59,853 bases of DNA from Deltaproteobacteria bacterium. Its GTDB lineage: Bacteria > Lernaellota > Lernaellaia > JACKCT01. Below the pieces are notes generated by a model. That model searched no databases. It was not told the origin of the DNA and was given only the letters and a program-made list of their open reading frames with translations. Shown one piece after another: positions 34,895 to 42,978 of the stretch. Where the stretch lies: positions 1 to 59,853 of the forward strand of contig JADLEX010000032.1 in assembly GCA_020845895.1 (NCBI GenBank), given 5' to 3'. A program made the position numbers and the translations under genes. Every line of letters starts with the position of its first letter. Within the stretch, counting starts at the first letter, position 1.

Positions 34895-35422
34895 TCAGTC
34901 GTCCTCTCCGGCCGGTTGTTCTTCGCAGTCCGAAGGGAACGGCAACATCCGCACGGAGAACGGGCAGACGACATTCATCGCCGACCAAGTGCCCCGAAAA
35001 CGAGTCGGCTTTTCAGACATGATGTCCAAGGAGAACTCGTCGGTGCAGTGTTCGTATGCCACCCCGATTTCAAAAGAGCCGCCGTCCAGTTCCACGAAGC
35101 ACCATTTCTTGTCGGCGTTTTGGCCGAAGACGTAGTGTGGTGCATCGATGCTGGCGTAGGTTCCGCGGAGCCGAAACCGTTTCCGCTCTTCGGAATAACC
35201 GAACTCCAGCACGCCGATGTCGATTCCGGCCTCGCTGCACAACTCGCCATAGGACTCGTATTCGCCGCTCGTCAAATCGTCGAATTGTGGCGTTGACTCG
35301 CAGGGAGCGGGTTTGTCGTCCTGAGAATCCGTACCGTTGTCGTCGCAATCGCACGCAGCGAAGCAAAGGGCGATGGCGAAGAGCAAAAACCGCCATGCGC
35401 AAACGCCTGGTTGGTTCTTCAT
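34895..35422 (-). CDS. Small lipoprotein B, paralogue of the gene at 35551
   Basis: A 175-residue lipoprotein. The signal peptide ends in LCFAACDCDD; Asp right after the lipidated Cys is the classic signal to stay in the inner membrane in enterobacteria. The mature domain (about 130 residues) is shared with lipoprotein A: FDDLT, CSEAGIDIGVLEF, RLRGTYASIDAP, WCFVELDGGSFE and the identical end CEEQPAGEDD. The pattern suggests a beta-rich fold with two disulfides. ATG 35422 has GGAGGG upstream, and that Shine-Dalgarno lies within the duplicated tail module. Function unknown. Confidence 0.78.
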   Translation of the reverse strand: MKNQPGVCAWRFLLFAIALCFAACDCDDNGTDSQDDKPAPCESTPQFDDLTSGEYESYGELCSEAGIDIGVLEFGYSEERKRFRLRGTYASIDAPHYVFGQNADKKWCFVELDGGSFEIGVAYEHCTDEFSLDIMSEKPTRFRGTWSAMNVVCPFSVRMLPFPSDCEEQPAGEDD

Positions 35423-35430
35423 TGCTTTTT

Positions 35431-35550
35431 CCCTCCTACCGGTAATACAGGTAGGTGGGATCGTTCGGCGCGCAGCTCGTCGCGCCGTGGCGGCACGGTC
35501 CGTTGGCGTCGGTGCGATCGTTCGCCTCCCAGAACCACGCCACGGCGACT
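35431..35550 (-). repeat. Second copy of the subtilase C-terminal tail with Shine-Dalgarno
   Basis: The minus strand reads VAVAWFWEANDRTDANGPCR and continues to the same end (TYLYYR, stop, GGAGGG) as the subtilase gene. Over 116 bases it differs from the subtilase copy (36079-36194) at about 10 positions. Nine are synonymous in the subtilase frame and one changes D to N. It lies in a frame shifted against lipoprotein A, starting one codon phase after its TGA. This looks like a retained coding tail and not random duplication. Confidence 0.85.
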
Positions 35551-36072
35551 TCAGTCGTCCTCTCCAGCCGGCTGCTCCTCGCACTCCGCCTCGCTGTTGT
35601 CGAAGCCGAATCGACACAGCACGTGTTCTTCATAGGAGGAGGGAGAATCACTCTTCGGGATCTCATTCAAGACGGCAAACGAAACCCCTTCGAGACACTT
35701 ACGATATTCTATGGCTGCTCGAAACGGTCCGTCGACCAACTTCATATAGCATCGCCGTCCCTTTGGGTCGGTGACAGGATACAGGAAGGCTCTCGCGTCT
35801 GCCCCGTCGAAGGTTCCTTCAAGTTCATATCTTTGGAAATCCGCGGAATATCGGGCAGCAATAACTTCGATACCTACTCCCGCTTCGACACATGCCACGG
35901 CGGACTCGTTCAACTCAACCTCGACCGTGAGATCGTCGAAAACAGCCACCGAACCGCAAGGCGGGATTTTCTCCGATTCTGCGTCCTCATCGGCACCCCG
36001 ACAGGTGACGAAGACAAGTGCTAATATTACGAAGGCGACGACGCTGCAGCGAATTCGAATGACGTCAGTCAT
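35551..36072 (-). CDS. Small lipoprotein A, downstream of the subtilase
   Basis: A 173-residue lipoprotein. The signal peptide runs to ALVFVTCRGAD. The mature part resembles lipoprotein B: FDDLT, CVEAGVGIEVIAARYS, YELEGTFDGADARAF, RCYMKLVDGPF and the identical end CEEQPAGEDD. It starts 11 bases after the subtilase stop, with GGAGGGAGAGTC in front of ATG 36072, so it belongs to the same transcript. Position next to a protease suggests an inhibitor, chaperone or surface partner, but no such family is recognised. Confidence 0.78.
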   Translation of the reverse strand: MTDVIRIRCSVVAFVILALVFVTCRGADEDAESEKIPPCGSVAVFDDLTVEVELNESAVACVEAGVGIEVIAARYSADFQRYELEGTFDGADARAFLYPVTDPKGRRCYMKLVDGPFRAAIEYRKCLEGVSFAVLNEIPKSDSPSSYEEHVLCRFGFDNSEAECEEQPAGEDD

Positions 36073-36078
36073 GACTCT

Positions 36079-36194
36079 CCCTCCTATCGGTAGTAGAGGT
36101 AAGTGGGATCATTCGGGGCGCAACTCGTCGCGCCGTGGCGGCAGGGCCCGTCGGCGTCGGTGCGATCGTTCGCCTCCCAGAACCACGCCACGGC
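36079..36194 (-). repeat. First copy of the tail module (end of subtilase gene)
   Basis: This stretch codes for the last 37 residues of the subtilase, its stop and the Shine-Dalgarno of the next gene. It is repeated at 35431-35546 (about 91% identity) and, strongly changed, near 34803-34893. Confidence 0.85.
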
Positions 36195-38927
36195 TACGCG
36201 CCGCGTCCCAGCTCCCCCGCTGCCATTCGGAACGCTCACGCCCGTGATCTCGATCTTGTAGCACCGGTTCGTCACGAAGTTCGAGAAATTCTGGTGCAGG
36301 CCCGTCACCGAGTTGTCGCCGATGAAGTGCAGCCAGTTGCCCTTCGTGTACTCGTCCGGGTCGGTGCTCAGGCTGTTCTGGGAGGCGATCGGGAAATAGA
36401 CCCCGCCGCAGTTCGTGCTGATCGTCCGCTTCACCGTCGCTTGAATTTCGGCCGGATAGTTGTTGTAGAAGGGTTCGTCCCAGTACACGAAGATCTTGAG
36501 CAGCGAAGCCGCCGAGGGAATCGGATTCCCCTGCGCGCCCGGTTCGGCATTCAGGTTCATGGAGTAGGTGACGCCCGTCTGCACCTCGGGGATCACGACC
36601 GTGTTCTGAAACCACGGCGCATCCATCCCCGCCTCGGTGAACAGCCGCGCGTGCAGCCGCCCGGCGCCGTAGGTCGAGTCTCCGTGCCCGACGTAGTCCG
36701 CTCCGAACAGCGGCGTCTCGGTCTGGTCGATCATGCCGTCGCCGAAGTTCAGGACGTTCGCCACCACACGCACTCGATCGGACGCAAACGACGACCCGTG
36801 TCGACGCAGGAAAAAGTCCTTCATCACGGCGAAGACGCCCGCCACCGCCGGCGTGGCGGCCGAGGTGCCGGTGAACCTCTCGTAATAGATGCTCGCGTCC
36901 TGCCAGTCGCCGAGCCCGTGGTCGCAAGCGTGATTGTCGAAATCCTCGTAGGATTCCCACTCAATGCACGCATTCTGCGGATCTTGATTCGGCGATCGGA
37001 CCCAGTAATGGTCGTTGCGAATCAGGGTGCCGTTGTCCGGGTTCGCGTCGCAATCGATTCCTGAGTTCCACCAGTTGGTGTCCGCATATCGGTTGTGCTC
37101 AACCGGGTTCGCGCCGTCGCGGTCGACCTGCGGCGTGTGGACCATGCCGACGTAGGACGCGATGTTGGGTTTGCGATAGCCTTGCTGGGTGACACCCCGG
37201 CTGCTGTAGCCGGTGATGAGGCTGACGTCGCGGAAGCGTTGGGGGTTCCACAGCGTATCGGTCGTCGCCGCCGTACGGGGATGGTCGATGTATTCGATCG
37301 CCCCGACCGTGACGACGTAGGGCGAGTTGCCCGGCGAGCCGATGGAGTTCTGCGGCGCTTCATCCGGGCACTCCTGGTTCCCATTGCCGGCGGCGTTGAC
37401 GACGATGATCCCCTCTTCGGCCGCCGTATTGGCGATGGCGCTCAGGGCGTCGTTCGCGCCCCACTGCTCCTCGTTCGGGCACGCGCCGTTGGCCGTGCCG
37501 ACGCGCGATCGACTGTAGACATCGAATCCGAGTTCGATGACCTTTTCGAAGGCGTGAATGTTGTTCTCCTTCTCCGACGAATGCATCATCGCGATCAACG
37601 CCTCGGGTGCTGCGCCGGTGTAGTGCGCGCGAATGCCGGATGGCACGCCGGAGTCCTGCCCGTCGGTCAAATCCGCCGCCGCGACGCCCGTGGACCACAT
37701 GGCGTGTTGCGGAACGTTGCCCGAGCACAAAATGGTCTCGGGAAGATCCTCACCGCAGTACGGCGGAAACACGTTGTCGCAGCTAAACGTGTAACGCACG
37801 CGGGAGAACGCCCCCGACCCGTCGAAAAACGCGCGGTGTTCGTCGTCGAACTTCGCCCGTTCGTTGATGCCGATGATGATGCGACCCGTGTACGATCCGT
37901 CCGAACCTGTCCCGATCCCGGTATACCCCGCCAAATGATGCTGATTGATTCCCAGCATCCGCGCATTGTCGAGAAGCGTCTTGTAAGGCAGGAATACGGC
38001 GTCGAGGGTGTTCGAAATGTCCGCGTCGCGCTCTTCGCCCATCGCCTCGATGTGCGCGATGTTGTCGATCGCAAGAACAGCATCGATGCTCCCGGCGGGA
38101 ATCCGCACCGAGGCGGCGTTGATCGCCCAGTATTGGCTCGCGATCTCGACTCCGGCTCGCTCGAGCGCGTCCACCGCGGGTGCCTGCGCCTGCCATGCAT
38201 ATTCTTTCTGCTCTTCGACGGCCTCACCGCGCTCCTGCCGAGCGCCTTCGACGGCTTCCGGACCGAAGTCCTCCCATGCCGACGGCAATGGCCCGAGATC
38301 GAGATCGAACTTCTCGCGAAATACGATGATCGCGGGAATGATGTCCTTTTCAGCCATCCCGTGAATTTCCTCGTACCATTTCGGATCGATTCTCGGAACT
38401 TCAACCGGCGCGTAGGCCGGGTGCAGCAGCTTCTCGATTTCCTCGTCGGTGTATTCGAGTTCGCGCAGGTACTCCTTCATTTCTTCATTGGTTCGACGCA
38501 CGAAGGAAACCTGCTCCAGCGCATTCCCCGCCACGAATCGACCGTCCTCAGCCGAGTAACTGAAGTTCCGCCACGCGAAGAGGCGTCCATTCTCGTCGTA
38601 AGGATTTTCCTCGGAGTATTCGACCGGCTGATCGAGCGCGTAGTCGGGATTACCGATTTCCTGTTCATCCACGAGGCGATTGTTGTTGTCATACACGGTC
38701 CAAGACGCATAACGGATAGCGGTTTCCACCTGTTCGTCACTCGCTACCGAAGCGAGAAAACTGAGGGCGGAAAAAAGCAGGGTTAGGACGATCCCAATCG
38801 CAATCGGCCGAATGCCCCCCCCCCCTTTGCTATTTATTCCGGCATTTTCGGAATTTCGTGTTCTCTCGTCGTTCTCACGACCTGCGTTTGCCCATGACAT
38901 CCAACGCACCGTGATTCGTCGTTTCAT
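36084..38927 (-). CDS. Subtilisin-family (S8) exported protease, atypical, with poly-G tract
   Basis: A 947-residue protein. The start has GGAGGG seven bases upstream. A 34-residue charged N-region is followed by GGGG and a membrane/signal helix (IAIGIVLTLLFSALSFLAS). An I9-like prodomain spans about residues 195-300 (VDALERAGVEIASQYW). The S8 domain holds His408 in QHAMWSTGVAAADL, the oxyanion Asn515 in NAAGNGNQ and Ser689 in FTGTSAATPAVAGVFAV. At the Asp position the sequence is RIIIGINERA, where Asn355 replaces the expected Asp, so activity is doubtful. A C-terminal beta-sandwich ends in the tail copied twice downstream. The stop is 11 bases before lipoprotein A. Confidence 0.88.
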   Translation of the reverse strand: MKRRITVRWMSWANAGRENDERTRNSENAGINSKGGGGIRPIAIGIVLTLLFSALSFLASVASDEQVETAIRYASWTVYDNNNRLVDEQEIGNPDYALDQPVEYSEENPYDENGRLFAWRNFSYSAEDGRFVAGNALEQVSFVRRTNEEMKEYLRELEYTDEEIEKLLHPAYAPVEVPRIDPKWYEEIHGMAEKDIIPAIIVFREKFDLDLGPLPSAWEDFGPEAVEGARQERGEAVEEQKEYAWQAQAPAVDALERAGVEIASQYWAINAASVRIPAGSIDAVLAIDNIAHIEAMGEERDADISNTLDAVFLPYKTLLDNARMLGINQHHLAGYTGIGTGSDGSYTGRIIIGINERAKFDDEHRAFFDGSGAFSRVRYTFSCDNVFPPYCGEDLPETILCSGNVPQHAMWSTGVAAADLTDGQDSGVPSGIRAHYTGAAPEALIAMMHSSEKENNIHAFEKVIELGFDVYSRSRVGTANGACPNEEQWGANDALSAIANTAAEEGIIVVNAAGNGNQECPDEAPQNSIGSPGNSPYVVTVGAIEYIDHPRTAATTDTLWNPQRFRDVSLITGYSSRGVTQQGYRKPNIASYVGMVHTPQVDRDGANPVEHNRYADTNWWNSGIDCDANPDNGTLIRNDHYWVRSPNQDPQNACIEWESYEDFDNHACDHGLGDWQDASIYYERFTGTSAATPAVAGVFAVMKDFFLRRHGSSFASDRVRVVANVLNFGDGMIDQTETPLFGADYVGHGDSTYGAGRLHARLFTEAGMDAPWFQNTVVIPEVQTGVTYSMNLNAEPGAQGNPIPSAASLLKIFVYWDEPFYNNYPAEIQATVKRTISTNCGGVYFPIASQNSLSTDPDEYTKGNWLHFIGDNSVTGLHQNFSNFVTNRCYKIEITGVSVPNGSGGAGTRRVAVAWFWEANDRTDADGPCRHGATSCAPNDPTYLYYR
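38815..38825 (-). repeat. Homopolymer of 11 G in the subtilase reading frame
   Basis: On the coding strand AAA is followed by 11 G and then CATT, coding SKGGGGIR at residues 33-40. Eleven G keeps the frame; 10 or 12 would break it before the export helix. Confidence 0.9.
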
Positions 38928-38948
38928 GACGCTTCCCTCCGTGAGCTG

Positions 38949-38978
38949 AAGGTATCACCGTACGAAGGCGTGTGTCAA
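38949..38978 (-). promoter_or_regulatory. Promoter of the subtilase gene
   Basis: On the minus strand a perfect TTGACA (38978-38973) is followed after 18 bases by TACCTT (38954-38949). The leader would be about 15 bases, just enough for the Shine-Dalgarno sequence. Confidence 0.5.
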
Positions 38979-39045
38979 CGAAAATCAACAACTGCAAAAC
39001 TCTTGGAATCGCTTTTACACACTCGGATTTTTAGAAGTCGCCCTG

Positions 39046-40125
39046 TCACGGCAGCTGCGCGCCGGCGACCCCCAGATCGAGCGACCAGATTTTCCCGCCG
39101 ACGAGCTGCGTGGCGTAGAGGGTGGTTTCGGGGAACTCGCCGCCGCGGCTGAAGGCGAGGCTGGCGACGAAGGGCATGCCGTCCGCAACTTTTTCGACCG
39201 TGGGGCCGGCCGGGTCGATCCGCCAGATCGTGCCCATGAGGTTCGCCGCGACGTAGAGGCGACCTTCTTCGTCAAGCGCCGCTCCGTCGGGCGCGGAACC
39301 GACCGGCAGCTCGACGAAGAGAGACACGTCGCCCGGATCGCCATTTTCGTCCAGCGCGACGGACCAGATGCGCCGGTCGGGCAGGATGCCGCCCGCGTTG
39401 ATGAAGGTCTGGCAGACGTAAAGCACGGACCGGTCGAGCGAAAAGACGAGCCCGTTGGCCGCCTCGATCGCGTCGGTAAACACGGAGGGCGCGCCCCCAC
39501 CGGCGGGGACGAGGAACATGTCGGTCACGAAATCGTCAGACACGAGCAAGGACCCGTCGTCGCGCACCGCGATGAAGTTGGGGTCGGCGATCCCCGTTGC
39601 GATCGTCGTCTTGTCGCCGTTCGGCGTCATACGAACGATCGAGCCGTCGACCTCGTAATCGCCGAAATCGAAACCCGAGGTATCGCCGTAGTCGGCGACA
39701 AGGATGTTGCCGTCGCCGTCGTGCGCGAGGCCGAGCGGATCGACGAAGGTCGCGCGCGTCGCGTAGGTTCCGTCGCCGAAGATTTCGTGGACGCCATCGT
39801 CGCCCTGCACGAACATGCGGCCGTCCGGCAGGAATGCGAGGCCCTCGGTCTCGCCGAACTCGCCGTCCAGCAGCACGTCCGGCGTCACGGGCAGGGGAAC
39901 CTCATCGTCGTCATCGACATCGTCGTCCGCGTCGTCATCGACATCGTCGTCCGTCGCGTCATCGTCCGTGTCGTCATCATCTGCGTCGTCGTCGACATCG
40001 TCGTCGTTGTCGTCGTCGACCGCCTGCCCCGAGCCTGTCGAGGCGTCGTCGTCATCGTCGCCGCAGCCCGGAACCCAAATCACCATCGCGATCGCCGCGA
40101 GAGCCCACATCGAGATATGACGCAT
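39046..40125 (-). CDS. SMP-30/gluconolactonase-like propeller lipoprotein with Asp-rich linker
   Basis: A 359-residue lipoprotein. ATG 40125 follows GGGAAG. The signal peptide ends in VIWVPGCGDDDDD, then about 50 residues are almost all Asp in blocks like DDDVDDDADDD (positions 39902-40061), a flexible or calcium-binding stalk. A six-bladed propeller follows with ETEGLAFLPDGRMFV, PLGLAHDGDGNILVADYGD, NFIAVRDDGSLLVSD, ANGLVFSLDRSVLYVCQ and PDGAALDEEGRLYVAANLMG, the SMP-30/NHL pattern with metal-type Glu and Asp residues. Enzyme activity on lactones is possible but not certain. It is oriented like the subtilase. Confidence 0.83.
   Translation of the reverse strand: MRHISMWALAAIAMVIWVPGCGDDDDDASTGSGQAVDDDNDDDVDDDADDDDTDDDATDDDVDDDADDDVDDDDEVPLPVTPDVLLDGEFGETEGLAFLPDGRMFVQGDDGVHEIFGDGTYATRATFVDPLGLAHDGDGNILVADYGDTSGFDFGDYEVDGSIVRMTPNGDKTTIATGIADPNFIAVRDDGSLLVSDDFVTDMFLVPAGGGAPSVFTDAIEAANGLVFSLDRSVLYVCQTFINAGGILPDRRIWSVALDENGDPGDVSLFVELPVGSAPDGAALDEEGRLYVAANLMGTIWRIDPAGPTVEKVADGMPFVASLAFSRGGEFPETTLYATQLVGGKIWSLDLGVAGAQLP
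39902..40061 (-). repeat. Asp-codon low-complexity repeat
   Basis: Imperfect GAC/GAT codon runs with interspersed Val, Ala and Thr codons encode the acidic linker of the propeller lipoprotein. The repeats are in multiples of three, so copy changes keep the frame. Similar but shorter runs exist at 3712-3800 and 58800-58990. Confidence 0.8.
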
Positions 40126-40239
40126 GGAACTTCCCATCCAATCAGGAGATCGAGCGCGCGGTCTCGCCGGGACTCGCGCCCGGATTCCGCGAAACTGTGA
40201 GGAGCATAGCGCGGGCGGCGCGCGCCAAGAAGTCCCGCC

Positions 40240-40268
40240 TTGAAGACCCCCGGCGAATTTTCTACACT
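40240..40268 (+). promoter_or_regulatory. Promoter of the MBL-fold gene
   Basis: TTGAAG at 40240-40245 and TACACT at 40263-40268 with 17-base spacing, upstream of the ATG at 40325; the leader is about 50 bases. Confidence 0.5.
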
Positions 40269-40324
40269 CATTCGGCCGCAATTCGGCGGACCGTTTGCGG
40301 CTCCGACCGGGCGGGGGGATCACC

Positions 40325-40975
40325 ATGAAGATTCGCTACAACGGACATTCGTGCTTTTCGATCTTCGCGGCGGACGGGACGTGCGTGGTCTGTGACCCAT
40401 ACGAAACGGGATCTTACGGCGGCGCGATCGGCTACCTGCCCGTGGATTCGAAACCCGACGTCGTCACGATCTCGCACGAGCACCCGGATCACAACTACAC
40501 CAAGGGCTTTTCGGGCGACTTCGCCCTGATGCGCCAACCGGGCGAGGCGAAGGGCATTCGCTTCGACGTGGTCGGCGCGGATCACGACGGCGAAGGCGGA
40601 TCGCAGCGCGGCAAGGTGCGGATGTTCGACTTCACGGTGGACGGCATCCGCGTGTGCCACGCGGCGGACCTCGGCCACGTGCTCACGCCGGAGCAGGCGT
40701 CGGCGCTCTCGGGCGTCGATGTGCTGCTACTGCCGGTCGGCGGCTTCTACACGATCGACGCGAACGAGGCGACGGATGTGGTCGAGACGCTGCGCCCGCG
40801 CGTGGTGATCCCCATGCACTACAAGACCGACAAGTGCGGCTTCACCATCGACCCGGTGGACGGATTTTTGGCGGGCAAGACCAACGTGAAGCGCATCGAC
40901 ACGGACGAGATCGAACTGTTCGCCGATCGCCTTCCGGGCGAGACGGAGATTCTGGTGCTGAAGCACCGCCTATAG
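40325..40975 (+). CDS. MBL-fold metal-dependent hydrolase (UlaG-like)
   Basis: A 216-residue metallo-beta-lactamase-fold protein. MKIRYNGHSCFSI is the UlaG-type start, SHEHPDHNYT is the metal motif (HxHxDH), HAADLGHVL supplies the next ligand, LLLPVGGFYTID a later one and VIPMHYKTDKCG the final His. Metal ligands look complete. Substrates of this small group are mostly unknown. ATG 40325 follows GGGGGG by 6 bases. It may share a transcript with mce 63 bases downstream, with a hairpin in the gap. Confidence 0.88.
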   Translation: MKIRYNGHSCFSIFAADGTCVVCDPYETGSYGGAIGYLPVDSKPDVVTISHEHPDHNYTKGFSGDFALMRQPGEAKGIRFDVVGADHDGEGGSQRGKVRMFDFTVDGIRVCHAADLGHVLTPEQASALSGVDVLLLPVGGFYTIDANEATDVVETLRPRVVIPMHYKTDKCGFTIDPVDGFLAGKTNVKRIDTDEIELFADRLPGETEILVLKHRL

Positions 40976-41038
40976 AACACGCGTAACGAGTCGTAGCGGG
41001 AATCGCGGCGCGATCCCGACTTCGCCGAAGGAGAATTC

Positions 41039-41458
41039 ATGCTCAAGAAGATCGACCACATCGGCATCGCCACCACGAGCCTCGCCGACGCCATGCCGTT
41101 CTGGACGAAGGGACTGCGTCTGGAGAGCGTGCACGAGGAAGAGGTGCCGGACCAGAAAGTGCGCACCATGTTCCTGCCGGTCGGCGAGGTGAATATCGAG
41201 CTGCTCGAAGGCACGTCGCCGGAAAGCCCGATCTCGAAGTACATCGAGAAGAAGGGCGGGGGCATCCACCACATCTGTTACGACGTGACGGACGTGAAGG
41301 AAGCGCTCGAGCACCTCAAGGCGCAGGGCTACACGCTGATCGACCAGGAACCCCGGCGCGGCGCGCACGGCAAGCTCGTGGCGTTCGTTCATCCCAAGAG
41401 CACGGGCGGGATTCTGATCGAGCTGTCGCAGGACGACCCGCACCACCATCACGTCTGA
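41039..41458 (+). CDS. mce: Methylmalonyl-CoA epimerase
   Basis: A 139-residue VOC-fold protein. KIDHIGIATTSLADAMPFW provides the first metal His, VNIELLEGTSPESPISKYI is the family loop, GGGIHHICYDVTDV gives the second His pair and GILIELSQD the terminal Glu. It swaps the configuration of methylmalonyl-CoA in propionyl-CoA breakdown. Together with meaB it shows that the host runs this pathway, with the mutase elsewhere. GGAG precedes ATG 41039. The C-terminus DPHHHHV is His-rich. Confidence 0.94.
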   Translation: MLKKIDHIGIATTSLADAMPFWTKGLRLESVHEEEVPDQKVRTMFLPVGEVNIELLEGTSPESPISKYIEKKGGGIHHICYDVTDVKEALEHLKAQGYTLIDQEPRRGAHGKLVAFVHPKSTGGILIELSQDDPHHHHV

Positions 41459-41560
41459 GGTTTTTCGCCGCCGATCCTCGGATGGGCGGTCTTGCGTTGA
41501 TGAGCGGCGCGGAGCGGTTTGCCCGCGCCGACGTTTCACACACTTTCTTTGGGGCTCGCC

Positions 41561-42739
41561 ATGCGTGAGGCTTGGATTGTCGGCGCCGCCAGGACGCCCA
41601 TCGGCAGTTTCGGAAAATCGCTCAAGGACGTTTCCGCCACGGATCTGGGGGTGGTCGCCGTGAAGGCCGCAATCCAGCGAGCGGGGGTGGACGCGAAGGA
41701 TCTCGACGACGTGCTCATCGGCAATTGCATGATGCGCACGGACGAAATCAACACGGCGCGGTGCATCGCGCTCAAGGCGGGCATTCCGCACACCACGCCC
41801 GCCGCGACGATTCAGCGTCAGTGCAGCAGCTCGATGCAGGCGCTCGTCTTCGCGACGCAGCAGATTGGCATGGGCGACGCCGACATGGTGCTCGTCGGCG
41901 GCGTCGAGAACATGAGCCGCGTACCGTACGCCCTTTACGATATGCGTTGGGGCGCGCGCATGGCCGACGTGAAGGCGGTGGACATGCTCGTCGAAGGGCT
42001 CAACGACCCGCTCGGTCACTTCCACATGGGCGTGACGGCGGAGAATCTGGCCGAAAAATACGGTTTCACCCGCGAGGCGCAGGACGAGGTGGCGTACACG
42101 AGCCATTCGCGGGCGCTCGCGGCGATCGACTCCGGTGCATTCGCCGACGAAATCGTGCCGGTGCCGATTCCGCAGCGGAAGGGCGATCCGGTCATGTTCA
42201 CGACCGACGAGCATCCGCGTCGCGAGGTTTCGCGCGAGAGCCTCGCGAAGCTCCCGGCGGTGTTCAAAAAGGGCGGCACGGTGACCGCGGGCAACGCCTC
42301 GGGGCTCAACGATGGGGCGAGCGCGGCCATCGTGGTTGCCGCCGACAAGGCGAAAGCGCTCGGTCTCAAGCCGCTGGCTCGCGTGATCGCGCATGGGCTC
42401 GCGGGCGTCGAGCCGGAACTGATGGGATACGGTCCGGTGCCGGCCATGACGAAGGCGCTCGCCAAGGCCAAGATGAACCTGAAGGATCTTCAGCTCATCG
42501 AGTGCAACGAGGCGTTCGCCGCTCAGTATCTGTCCGTGGAGCACCTGCTGGGGCTCGACCGCGCGATCACGAATGTGAACGGCTCGGGCATCGCGCTTGG
42601 TCATCCCGTGGGGTGCACGGGGCTGCGTATCGTCATCAGCCTCATCTACGCGATGCGAAAGCGAAACTTGTCGGTCGGCGCCGCGACGCTGTGCGTCGGC
42701 GGCGGCATGGGCCTCGCGACGATCGTGGAACTGATGTAG
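41561..42739 (+). CDS. Acetyl-CoA acyltransferase (thiolase)
   Basis: A 392-residue thiolase. The active Cys is in ATIQRQCSSSMQAL, the His-containing motif is GIALGHPVGCTGLRI, and CVGGGMGLATIVEL holds the second Cys region. ECNEAFAAQYLSVE is also conserved. It either condenses two acetyl-CoA or cleaves 3-ketoacyl-CoA; the two modes are not separable by reading. Near mce and the MBL gene it suggests acyl-CoA metabolism. The start follows GGGG only, a modest Shine-Dalgarno. Confidence 0.92.
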   Translation: MREAWIVGAARTPIGSFGKSLKDVSATDLGVVAVKAAIQRAGVDAKDLDDVLIGNCMMRTDEINTARCIALKAGIPHTTPAATIQRQCSSSMQALVFATQQIGMGDADMVLVGGVENMSRVPYALYDMRWGARMADVKAVDMLVEGLNDPLGHFHMGVTAENLAEKYGFTREAQDEVAYTSHSRALAAIDSGAFADEIVPVPIPQRKGDPVMFTTDEHPRREVSRESLAKLPAVFKKGGTVTAGNASGLNDGASAAIVVAADKAKALGLKPLARVIAHGLAGVEPELMGYGPVPAMTKALAKAKMNLKDLQLIECNEAFAAQYLSVEHLLGLDRAITNVNGSGIALGHPVGCTGLRIVISLIYAMRKRNLSVGAATLCVGGGMGLATIVELM

Positions 42740-42760
42740 GCAGGGCCGCAACGGTCGATG

Positions 42761-42792
42761 ACGGCGACCTCGCGAGGGGTCGCCGTTTTTCG
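42761..42792 (+). terminator. Rho-independent terminator of the thiolase gene
   Basis: CGGCGACC, loop about TCGCGAGG, GGTCGCCG, then TTTTTC. Closes the MBL-mce-thiolase group. Confidence 0.82.
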
Positions 42793-42846
42793 GTCCGAAG
42801 CCCCGCCGGTCGGGCGACGCGCGCGTAAGTTATTCGTGCCTTTTCG

Positions 42847-42876
42847 TTGACACCCCGCGAAAGCGCGTGTTATGGA
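42847..42876 (+). promoter_or_regulatory. Promoter of the first FadL-type gene
   Basis: A perfect TTGACA at 42847-42852 and, 18 bases on, TATGGA at 42871-42876. The leader to GTG 42979 would be about 95 bases. Confidence 0.4.
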
Positions 42877-42978
42877 CCACGAGGGCTTGTTCCGTCATTT
42901 TCTTGTCATTGATCGAGCCGGATGATCGCGAGGACCGAGGGGTCCGCCGCGTCGGCGCGACGCGAACGGAGGCGAACC

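Noticed and set aside
39902-40061. Asp-codon repeats as a CRISPR or satellite array
   Set aside because: They are codon-level low complexity within a lipoprotein reading frame.
41001-41022. Hairpin between the MBL-fold gene and mce as terminator
   Set aside because: It has a good stem but no T run, and the genes seem to be in one transcript.
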